From NCBI GenBank assembly GCA_022828595.1, contig JAKGHH010000007.1, positions 40,672,356 to 40,736,355 of the forward strand: a stretch of 64,000 nucleotides of DNA, written 5' to 3'. Of the stretch, positions 1 to 9,078 are shown one piece after another. A program made the translations under genes and the position numbers. The notes beneath the pieces are model-generated. The model ran no database searches. It was given only the letters and a program-made list of their open reading frames with translations, and was not told the DNA's origin. Origin of the DNA: Nelumbo lutea. Taxonomy: Eukaryota; Streptophyta; Magnoliopsida; Proteales; Nelumbonaceae. Positions within the stretch are counted from its first letter, which is position 1, and every line of letters begins with the position of its first letter.

Positions 1-360
1 TAGTACATGGTACTTCCTCTCGATGTGCTTTGACTTCGAGTGGGCCCGAGGCTCCTTAGCCTGAGCGATCACTCCATTGTTGTCACACAACAACGGGATG
101 GGTGATGCACTGGACGGAACCACTCCTAATTCATGAATGAACTTCTTCATCCAAACGGCTTCTTTGGCAGCTTCACTCGCGGCAATGTACTTGGCCTCGA
201 TTGTGGAATCTAAAATGGACCCCTGTTTGCCTGCTTTTCCAGCAAATAGCCCACGATCCTATCATGAAAACATACATAGATGTAGAATTTCTATCATTTG
301 GATCCGATTGGAAATCGGCATCAGTATACCCTAGAACTTGTAAGTCAATTACCATCGAAT
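1..360 (-). pseudogene. Copia-1 RNase H fragment
   Basis: C-terminal RNase H domain of a copia polyprotein, which degrades the RNA strand of the RNA:DNA hybrid during reverse transcription. The minus-strand frame over about 173-355 carries the family signature LGYTDADFQSDPND, whose first Asp belongs to the active site. Downstream residues are frameshifted compared with the intact copy at 14210-14722. The window edge removes the C-terminal end. Confidence 0.85.
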
Positions 361-1200
361 ACCAGACAAAACTCTTTTGTCCTTTGAAGGTGTTTGAGTA
401 TGTTCTTCACAGCCGTCCAATGCTCCTACCCTGGGTTGGCCTGGAATCTGCTTACCACACTCACCGCCTGAGCAATGTCATGGCAAGTGCACAACATGGC
501 AATAACATTATGCTCCCTACGGCAGAGGCATAGGGAACTTCTTTCCTGAACTCAATCTCCTCAGACGTATTGGGAGTCATCTTCTTTGAGTTAGTGACTC
601 CGTGCCTAAAAGGAACGTTTCATTTCTTGGAGTTCTCCATGTTGTTTCTTTTGTCATTTTTATCAATGTAAGCAGCCTGGGATAATCCAATTGTCCACTT
701 CAATCTATCTCTATAGAGTTGAAGACCCAGTATATAGGAAGCTTCTCCAAAATCTTTCATGGAGAATTACTGAGAAAGTCACACTTTGACCGAAATAAAC
801 ATTCCTACATCATTTCCAATGATTAGGATATCATCCACATACAATACCAAAAAGTTGACCTTTTCCCTACTGGTCTTCCTGTATACATAGGGTTCATTCG
901 GATTTTGCTCAAAGTCAAACGATTTGACGGTAGAGTCATTAATGGATGTTTTCAACTCCTAGAAGCCTGCTTAAGTCCATATATGGATCTATTAAGTTTA
1001 CATACCATGTGTTCCTGACTAGCAGCAATGAAGCCTTGCGGCTGCTGCATGTAGATATCTTCACTAAGATCTCCATTCAGGAACGCGGTTTTGACATCCA
1101 TTTGCCAAATCTCGTAGTCATGGTATGCTGCTACAGCTAGCAGGATCCTAATGGATTTAAGCATGGCCACGGGCGAAAAGGCTTCCTCATAGTCAATTCA
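361..1200 (-). pseudogene. Copia-1 reverse transcriptase remnant
   Basis: RVT_2-type reverse transcriptase. The frame 952-1170 (minus) has the copia hallmarks WQMDVKTAFLNGDL, MQQPQGF and RSIYGLKQASRS, and the catalytic YVDDI box is encoded near 825-850. The domain is split over several frames. Its N-terminal part is missing: at about 1200 the sequence jumps directly into integrase, whereas Copia-2 has about 650 bp of linker between the corresponding points. Confidence 0.88.
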
Positions 1201-1990
1201 GCACGTAAACAACAGTCTCTAATGCATATCCCCAAAAGGATGTGGGTAATTCTGAACGTACAAGAAGTGATCAGACCATGTCCAACAAGGTCTTATTCCT
1301 CCTCTCTGAAACACCGTTAAGTTGAGGTGTAGCAGGAGGAGCTAATTGTGACACTATCCCGTTGACTTTCAGATAGTCCCTGAATTCATCAGAGAGATAC
1401 TCGCCACCTCGATCCGATCGAAGGGCCTTAATTTCTCTCCCTGACTGTTTCTCGACTTCCTGTCTGAACTCTTTGAGCCTTTCAAAGGATCCAGACTTAT
1501 GTCTCATTAGGTACACGTAACCATACCGAGAATAATCATCGGTAAATGTAATGAAATACACGTGTTGGTTATGAGTCCTAACACTCAGGGGGCCACATAC
1601 ATCAGTATGTATTAGGTCAAGTGTGCCTGTACATCTTTCAAGCTTACCGTTAAATGGCCGCTTAGTCATCTTACCTTGGAGGCAAGGCTCACAAGTGGGA
1701 AGATTTTCTGTGGTTAAAAAATCTAGAGGACCATCCTTTACCAGTCTTGTGATTCGTTCAACACCGATATGGCCAAGTCAGTAATGCCAGAGGCATGTGG
1801 GACTTACTATATCATGAGTCATTTTCTTGAGATTTTTGACCGACGTAGTTTCAGTTAAGTTAGTTTCCATAGAAGGATGTAGAACATAGAGACCATTCTC
1901 CAGTTCCCCGCATGCGATGAATTTATTATTCCGTTTAACGGTAATCACATTACTAAAATAAACAGTATTTCCATCATCACATAGCTTAGA
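1201..1990 (-). pseudogene. Copia-1 integrase with pre-integrase region
   Basis: The minus-strand frame 1271-1669 (132 codons) is an integrase core (rve family). Visible residues are the first Asp in HTDVCGP, the second in SDRGGEY and the Glu in NGVSERRN, so the D-D-E triad is kept in this stretch. Upstream (higher coordinates, about 1670-1990) lies the GAG-pre-integrase segment in broken frames. The C-terminal part is removed by the deletion at about 1200. Integrase would insert the cDNA into the genome; this copy cannot. Confidence 0.88.
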
Positions 1991-2473
1991 AACATAAATT
2001 AAATTTCCGCAACTGCAACACTTGCAGTCATTCCCAAGAACAGTGTCACTTCTCCTTCACTCAGTCTTCTGCTAACTTTGAACCCCTACAGTGAGTTACA
2101 CACATGAGTTGAAGCCCCGGAGTCAACACACCAGGACACAGAAGTCACTAACATATTAGTTTCTATGACACAAGTTTCGAAGTTACCTTTCTTAGATTCC
2201 AGGTAGGTAGGACAGTTCCTCTTCCAGTGGTCAGTCTGCTTGCAGAAGTGGTAGGCATCAGATGCCTTGTTCTTCTTCTACTTCTTGGGCTTGGCGGCTT
2301 TCTTCTGGGGCTTCTTTGCCTCGATTTGTTAGCTTCAGCAAGCATAACCACAGGCTCATCCTTCTTAAGTAAGTCCTCGGCCCTCTGCAACATATTGCTG
2401 AGTTCTTGGACGCTGACGTTCAGCTTGTTCATGCCATAGTTCATTGTGAATGCATTAAAGGAAGAGGGCAAAG
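1991..2473 (-). pseudogene. Copia-1 protease and gag zinc-knuckle remnant
   Basis: Contains the copia aspartic protease signature (WCVDSGAST, encoded near 2100-2140) and, above it, the gag C-terminus with a lysine-rich stretch and a degenerate CX2CX4HX4C zinc knuckle followed by NCPTYLESKK. Protease sequence is shortened by about 90 bp near 2010 relative to Copia-2. Gag is cut at about 2473; the N-terminal part is absent. Confidence 0.8.
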
Positions 2474-3349
2474 TGAGATCCGAACTGCTAGTCTGAGTTC
2501 TTGTTTGGAATTTTAATTGTTGGATTGATGGCCGAACTGCTAGTCTGAAATCTCAGATCTGAAATTTTAGATCATGAATTTACAATGTCTGAATTGCTAT
2601 TTTCCAATCTCAGATCTATAAATTCAGATCATGAAATAGTGAGATCCGAACTGCTATTCTATAAAATCAGATCTGTGATTTCAGATATTGAACTTGTAAT
2701 ACCTGGAATTACTTGAGAAAGAATTCAGGTAGCTTTAATTTAGTTTGGCCGATTTGTTCATCTTTCTTGGAATTCCTAGAGTGCTTGAGAAAGACTCTAA
2801 GAATTCAGATCTACCAATCAAGAGCCAAATTGAGTGCAAGGTTAGAGATAACTTGCACAATTCAGTTGGTGTTCATTCAGTTGAGTTGATGATCATCAAT
2901 TCAGCTGAAATGAAGCCCTAGAATTGCTAGATCTGAATGCATGCATGGTGATTAGATCCTTGATAGAGATATAAGGACCATAACTCATGCATAGATTGAA
3001 CATGCGTTCGAGAAAGGTTGTTCATTGTTTTGGGATTTCACCAAACCAAGGTTGAATCCTATTCTACTCGAATTGCCTAGAAAACTAGTTGCTGAATTTA
3101 TTTTTTTTTATGCATCTTTAGCTTGTCTCCTCTCTTGCATACAATGTGTTTGGTCCAATGTGTTAGAAATAACTTTGTAGTTAGAATTTCAGATTTTCTT
3201 TAGTTTTACATTTCGGCTGATCAGATAACAGTAGACTAATTTATTACTAGTAGTTGCTACATAAGTCCTCGTGGGAATGATACTCTACTCACTACTCTAT
3301 TACTTGAGCGGCTAGTGCACTTGTTAGTGTCACAATGAGCCACACATCA
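2474..3349 (+). repeat. Element A 5' LTR
   Basis: Starts TGAGATCC at the break in Copia-1 and ends CACACATCA just before the primer site. Its last ~170 bp are repeated at 8050-8222, which identifies it as an LTR. The 5' edge is inferred from where Copia-1 similarity stops. The left part contains imperfect internal repeats (GATCCGAACTGCTA-like units at about 2477, 2531 and 2643) and several AGATCT palindromes. Confidence 0.7.
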
Positions 3350-3355
3350 CGTTTT

Positions 3356-3374
3356 TGGTGCCGTTGCCGGGGAT
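3356..3374 (+). promoter_or_regulatory. Element A primer-binding site
   Basis: TGGTGCCGTTGCCGGGGAT lies 6 bp after the LTR end. It matches the primer-site type common in Athila-like and related plant gypsy elements, where a tRNA 3' end primes minus-strand DNA synthesis. The equivalent in element B (40516-40535) reads GGCGTCGTTGCCGGGGAT. The exact tRNA was not determined. Confidence 0.8.
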
Positions 3375-5688
3375 TTATTGTAGCAATATTAGGAACCATT
3401 GGTCATTCTTAATTTGATTTGTAGCTTTGCATTCATTGCTGGTTTTCAATTCTACATTTTAAATTTCAGTTTTGAATGCAATGGCTTCATTAATGGAGCT
3501 GGTTTCCTCTCTTAATACTTGATTGCTCCATCTTTAATTTCAGTTTTAGTTGAGTTTATGTAGATATGATCACTCTTTTTTTTTTAGCTTCATTATCTCA
3601 AAAGAGTACAGATCTGATTGCTTTACTTGTTGTTTCTTGAATTCAACAATCAGATCTGCACTCACATAAAAAGATTTTGGTTAGTTTACTTTATTTTCTT
3701 TTAGTTTTCTTCCATCTTAAAAGAAAAAAGAAAAAAAAATGGTATGTCTGCTTTCAAATCTGATCTTCAGATCTGAAATTCAGATCTGAAATGGTGTGTG
3801 TACAAGTCTGATTTCAGATCTGTAACTCACCCCCATTCGAAGATACATCAGGGCTGATGAGAAGCAAGCTAGAACAACTATTGTATAGACCTAAGATCGG
3901 TGGTATTGCTTGATTTCAGACATTGATCTCAGATCTGTATACACCAATACACCTTGCTGAATTCTCATATCAGCCCTGATAACTGTGGTTCTAGATATTG
4001 AACTTAGTATCAATAGCTGCTGAAATGAAAAATTACAGATCTGAAGGTGTAAAGAATTCTTGTATATACCCTCATAAACTACAGATCCCAAGGTGTAGAA
4101 ATCGTGTACAACATCTGTACCCTATTAGGATGGTGGTGTGAACTTAGATTGCAGATCTGAAATCATCTGAGTTAAGTGAATTCAGATCAGAGTTCATCCA
4201 AACTCAGACCTGAACTCATCTAACTTGGATCTGAATTCGGCTGCTATTTGTAGCACAGGTTGCAGACCTGATTTCAGGTCTCTACAACTATTTGATGTAT
4301 ATGAGTTATACAAATAATAAGAAGCTTAAAGATCTTGATTCCAGCCTTAATTCAGATCTGGTTGCAGTATATGGGAAGCAAGCTAGAACAAACCTGATTT
4401 GGAATCAGTGGATATGCATTGATTTAGACCTGATACACTGATTTGATCTCATGTTATGCATGATTTCAGACCTGATCCACGGATCTCAAGTAGCTGTTGT
4501 AATTTCAGCTGCTGTAAAACCTTGCAATTACCACTGATTTCAGATTGAGTAGCTGCTACTCAAAAGAGTGCAGTTCAGATCTGATTACTTTCCTTGTTAG
4601 TTCTGAAATCAAAGATCAAATCTGAACTCATTATTGCTATAGCTTCTGCTCTTTTTGGTCTACGTATCTTATAAAAATAATGTGGTTCAGATCTGATTAC
4701 CTTACCTATCACTTCTGCAATCAGATCTGAACACATACCGAATCATATCTATATAACTTGCTGCTATAACTTTCAATTCTGAGTTTCTGTATTTGTGGTA
4801 TATACAGATGTGAAACTTTGCTCCAGGCATAGTATAGCCATAGATTCAGATATGTCTACACTAGCTCTTTCTTCTGGACTCTCATATCAGAACTGAGCAC
4901 ACTAAATGTCTTTTTTCTTTTTTTTTTTTTTTTTTTTTTTCTTTTTTTACTGCTGATTGATTTTGGTTTTGTACAGATCTGTATACAGCATGCTTCACTG
5001 CTAATATCAGTGGGTTATCTTGCTGAATTGCTCAATTTTAGTATGGCCACTTTAGCTGGTGTTTGGTGATGCATAACTCATAAAAATAGTGGGGTCTGAT
5101 CTGATATTTAGTAGCCTTTCAATATGGAAATCAGACCTGAACACAGCTGTACTACTCTCAGTGGCTACTGAATTCAGATCTGATCTCAGTAGCAGACACA
5201 GTTGTTCTGTATATGGCTGTTCTCAGTAGTTGCTAAGATATCAGAACTGATTTTAGATTTATATATTGTTATTCTCAGTAGCTGCTGGGATTTCAGATCT
5301 CAGCAGTTCAGATCTATGTAATTCAATCTCATTGCTGATTTCAGCAATATAATGAGAAGGAATTTGTAAACTGCTGTTCTACTCTCAGTGGTTACTGATT
5401 TCAGACTTTTTTTACTAAGAATTTTATTTTATTTTTTTAAATTGCAGTAGCTAGCTGCTTAAGAATTTGTAAGTTGCTACTGAATTCTGTATATTGAATA
5501 AGATGTTGGTTCAGATCTGCTTTTAGTTAGCTGCATTTATTTATTTTAGGATGTAGGTTTTTGTATTCCAATAATTCAGTATACATTTTCAGTTTTAATA
5601 AGGTTAGTTATTTATATTCTTTTGTATTATCTAGTTTACTGCCTTGACTTTCAAAGTTTCTAACAAGCAGAGTCGAGCTGGAAGAAAT
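3375..5688 (+). other. Element A noncoding leader rich in CAGATCTG palindromes
   Basis: About 2.3 kb without a credible reading frame between primer site and gag. Long untranslated leaders are usual in Athila-like elements. This one is unusual in having AGATCT, mostly as TCAGATCTG, at a very high density, and contains a T-homopolymer tract at about 4919-4941. Also rich in repeated phrases built from gctgctatt- and ctcagtagc-like words. Confidence 0.7.
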
Positions 5689-7480
5689 CCTCTACGACCC
5701 GAAGATTGAAAGAACCCTCCATGTCCATCTAAGAGCAGCCAAACAAATCCAACAAGAAGCTCAAGAAATGATTGAGCAGAGGACTATGATGGATTATGCC
5801 AAACCCACACTCACTGGAGCTGCCTCCAGCATTATCAGGCCCAATATTGCTGCTAACAAATTTGAGATCAAACCGACCATCATACAAATGATTCAAAACA
5901 TGATGCAATTCTGTGGTTTGGCCCACGAATATCCCAATGCACACATTTCTAACTTTTTAGAAATATGTGACACCTTCAAACATAATGGGGTAAGTGATAA
6001 TGCCATTAGGCTGAGGTTATTCCTATTTTCTTTGAAGGATAAAGCCAAAGCATGGTGAATTCATTACCAGCAGGATCAATAGCTACGTGGGATGAAATGG
6101 CCAACTGTTTTCTCTCTAAATGAGGAATGATATCACTACTTTTTTTTAGCAAGAGGGGGAATCTTTATACGAGTCATGGGAACGGTACAAGGAGCTGTTA
6201 AGGAGAGTTCCTCATCATGGCCTTCCCATATGGCTGCAAGTGCAAACTTTCTATAATGGTCTTACCGACTCAAATAAGACCATATTAGATGTTGCAGCCG
6301 GAGGGTCCATAAATAATAAAACTCCTAAGGTTGCCCATGGACTTATTAAGGAAATGGCAGCCAACAACTATCAATGGCATTCTGAATGTGACACCTTCAA
6401 ACATAATGGGGTAAGTGATGATGCCATTAGGCTGAGGTTATTCCCATTTTCTTTGAAGGATAAAGCCAAAGCATGGCTGAATTCCATTACCGGCAGGATC
6501 AATAACTACGTGGGATGAAATGGCCAGCCGTTTTCTCTCTAAATGAGGAATGACATCACCACTTTTTTCCAGCAAGAGGGGGAATCTTTATATGAGTCAT
6601 GCGAACGATACAAGGAGATGTTGAGGAGAGTTCCTCATCATGGCCTTCCCATATGGCTGCAAGTGCAGACTTTCTATCATGGTCTTACCGACTCAAATAA
6701 GACCATATTAGATGCTGCAGCCAGAGGGTCCATAAATAATAAAACTCCTGAAGTTGCCCATGCACTTATTGAGGAAATGGCAGCCAACAACTATCAATGG
6801 CATTCTGAAAGGACTCAAACTAAGAAGCAGCATAGCCTGCATAATGTTGATACTTATATAGCACTATCTGCACAAATAAGAGCACTCAGTAAGAAAATTG
6901 ATGAAATGCAGATAGCTGCCATGCATTTACAGCCTCTTACTTGTGAATTGTGTGGGGGGGCCACATCAGCACTGACTGCCAAGTTGGCAATCAGTTCAGG
7001 CCATCTACTGAACAAGTCAACTTTGTCAATAATTCGTCAAGACAGCAAGGTTACCAAAGTCACCATACCTTTCACCCAGGATGGAGGGGACATTCAAATC
7101 AGCCCTGGCCAAGTCAGCATACTTCAAAGCCTTTCCACCAGACTTATCATCAGCCCGAACCAAAATGCAATTTGGAGGAACTGATGACAAAATTTATAAC
7201 AAGTGCGGAAACCAGGTTCCAAAACCAGGAAGCCTCAATCAAAAACCTAGAACTCCAAGTGAGGCACTTGGCACAATTGATCTCTTCCAGAATGCCGGGA
7301 ACTCTTCAGGCAACACTAAAGTGAATCCACGAGAGCAGGTGCAAGCTATTACCCTAAGAAGTGGAAAAGAGTTGCCCGATGTAGAAAAGAAGAATTGGGT
7401 TGAAACCAAGGTAGAAACAAGTCTTGGGACTAGACAACAAAAGAAGGAACAACCAGAAGCACAACAAGGGATGCACTAGC
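5689..7480 (+). pseudogene. Element A gag
   Basis: Structural capsid/nucleocapsid protein of a gypsy element. The retrotransposon gag core (IRLRLFPFSLKDKAKAW, then ESLYESCERYKEMLRRVP and FYHGLTDSNKTILDAA) is encoded twice because of a 421 bp tandem duplication. The longest frame is 6543-7184. A CX2CX4HX4C zinc knuckle is encoded around 6943-6985 but spans a frameshift (a run of seven G). It ends with the family linker NPREQVQAITLRSGK near 7322-7366. Stops at several places; inactive. Confidence 0.88.
5966..6808 (+). repeat. 421 bp direct tandem duplication inside gag
   Basis: Copy 1 runs 5966-6386 and copy 2 6387-6808, both starting TGTGACACCTTCAAACA and abutting without spacer. They differ by scattered substitutions and small indels, so the duplication is not recent. 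It repeats the central capsid region. Confidence 0.93.
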
Positions 7481-7522
7481 AGCCGCAAGTTCCATTCCTT
7501 AACAGGCTGAAGCAATAGAAAA

Positions 7523-8056
7523 TTGGAGAAGGAATTTGGTAAGTTTCTTGAAATTTTTAAAAGTTTACACATTAATATCCCTTTTGCTGATGCTTTAGCC
7601 CAGATGCCACACTATGCAAGGTTTTTGAAAGAATTATTGGCAAACAAAAGGAAAATGGGAGATGTGGCTACAGTTGCTTTAAATGAGGAATGTTCTGCTA
7701 TCCTTTTGAACAAGCTGCCTCAGAAATTTAAGGATCTAGGGAGTTTCACTATTCCTTGTACTATAGGCAGTCTCAAAATTGAAAAAGCTTTATGTGACCT
7801 AGGAGCTAGCATCAATTTAATGCCATATTCTATCTTCAAGAAACTAGGATTGAATGAACCCCAACCCACTAGAGTGGCATTACAATTGGCTGATAGATCC
7901 ATTAGACATCCTAGGGGGATAATAGAAGATGTTTTAGTTAAGGTTGACAAATTCATTTTTCCAGTTGATTTCATTGTGTTAGACATGCAAGAATATGTAG
8001 AAGTCCCACTGATCTTAGGGAGAACTTTCCTGACTACCGAGAAAGCAAGTAGTTAG
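7523..8056 (+). pseudogene. Element A aspartic protease
   Basis: Retropepsin-like domain that would mature the polyprotein. The 177-codon frame contains the Athila-lineage motif LCDLGASINLMPYSIF (the Asp of DLGAS is the presumed catalytic residue, in place of the usual DTG/DSG) and the conserved C-terminal LILGRTFL. The frame is cut at TTEKASS, where the sequence jumps into the 3' LTR; the related protein in element B continues there with NALVDVKEG. Confidence 0.88.
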
Positions 8057-8222
8057 AATTTTAGATTTTCATTAGTTTTTACATTTCAGCTGATCAGATA
8101 ACAGTAGACTGATTTATTACTAGTAATTGCTACATAAGTCCTCGTGGGAATGATACTTTACTCACTACTCTATTACTTGAGCGGCTAGTGCACTTGCTAG
8201 TGACACAATGAGCCACACATCA
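8050..8222 (+). repeat. Element A 3' LTR remnant
   Basis: About 173 bp matching the end of the 5' LTR (3178-3349), including the phrase around tcctcgtgggaatgatact and the terminal CACACATCA. Only the last fifth of the LTR remains, fused to the protease frame. Confidence 0.9.
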
Positions 8223-9078
8223 GCTGGGGATTCGTGACCTGATTGGATAAGACCTCTGGGGTTGTCAAGATGAGATTAACCACTGAGGTCTTCGGGATAA
8301 GACCTAATCCCCATAGAGTTGTCCCCATCCTCTCCTATCTTGGTCGTGCTTATCCACATGACGTGGTGCTGACGTGGCTGGATGGCTAAGGTAGGTCCGT
8401 AGAGGTGACACGGTGATAACGTGGCCTGAGAGATGAAGCGGCCACATGGGCACCACGTGGCACTTGGAGCCAGCTCAACCATGACCCGAACACCACTCCC
8501 CTAGTTCCGAAGTCGAGGAGGGAAGTGATCGACCAAGGTGTAGCGTGAAGGAGTGCTTCAGTAGTCGACTGAGGAACTTAAAGTTAAACTTCGGAATTCG
8601 AGCTTGTGTGGTGCTCGACTATGCTGCGTCACGGAAGAGCTCTTCGGTCTTCGGCTGAGGAACTTGAATATGAAATTTGGAACCCAAACACCACTCCCTC
8701 AGTTCCAAAGTCTATGGGAGGAGTGCTCGGCCGCGGGTTGAGCGCATCACTAGGGCCGGAGTATTCGGGTAAGAACCAGTTTTCTAGGCTGAGCTAGCCC
8801 CGTTGGCATTTGTACTGTCCCCGAAACCGGTTGTCAGAGGTGTCTTGCATGCGACGAGCGGTCACATCGTTTCGTCTTCCCAAGGTGTTAGAGAGTGGTG
8901 CTTAATCTGGATTGTTGATCTACTCTGGTTTGGATCCTTGAAAGCCTATAAAAGTGGGTGAAGGGCATTTCTCCTTTGTCATTTGCGAAGGGAGTGCTTT
9001 CACAGCTCGGCGAGGGGTATTCTTTGGTGCTTAGTGATTGCTTCAGTTATGTAGTCTTAATTCTCGGTGTCCAGTAAG
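8223..9078 (+). promoter_or_regulatory. LTR- or promoter-like region with TATA box
   Basis: GC-richer DNA without coding potential upstream of the PF04195-like gene. A TATAAAA box lies at 8947-8953, and start codon ATG at 9079 follows about 125 bp downstream, consistent with a promoter driving that gene. It contains repeated phrases around gaggaactt and the term ttccgaagtcgaggaggg. It may be the LTR of a gypsy-type element, but I see no primer site and no second copy in the window. Confidence 0.5.

Larger units (their letters stand above)
1..2473 (-). mobile_element. Copia-1: partial Ty1/copia retrotransposon
   Basis: Minus-strand fragment of a Ty1/copia element in the order gag, protease, integrase, RT, RNase H when read from high to low coordinates. 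It is cut by the window start inside RNase H and ends abruptly in gag at about 2473, where element A begins. The same family recurs as Copia-2 and Copia-3, so alignment of the three shows its losses: about 650 bp around position 1200 and roughly 90 bp in the protease near 2010. Many stops and frameshifts; not functional. Both LTRs are outside or missing. Confidence 0.93.
2474..8222 (+). mobile_element. Element A: defective Athila-like Ty3/gypsy element
   Basis: Plus-strand element made of a 5' LTR, primer site, a long noncoding leader, gag, protease, and only the last ~170 bp of the 3' LTR. RT, RNase H, integrase and most of the 3' LTR are gone. Assigned to the Athila-like gypsy lineage from the primer-site type, the gag sequence (DKAKAW...), the NPREQVQAITLRSGK linker and the LCDLGASINLMP protease. 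No matching target duplication: the left flank is Copia-1 gag and the right flank is unrelated. Confidence 0.85.

Noticed and set aside
2540..5530. AGATCT-rich region as a CRISPR-like or satellite array.
   Set aside because: Spacing is irregular and there is no constant repeat-spacer structure or tandem monomer; the context is a plant retroelement leader.
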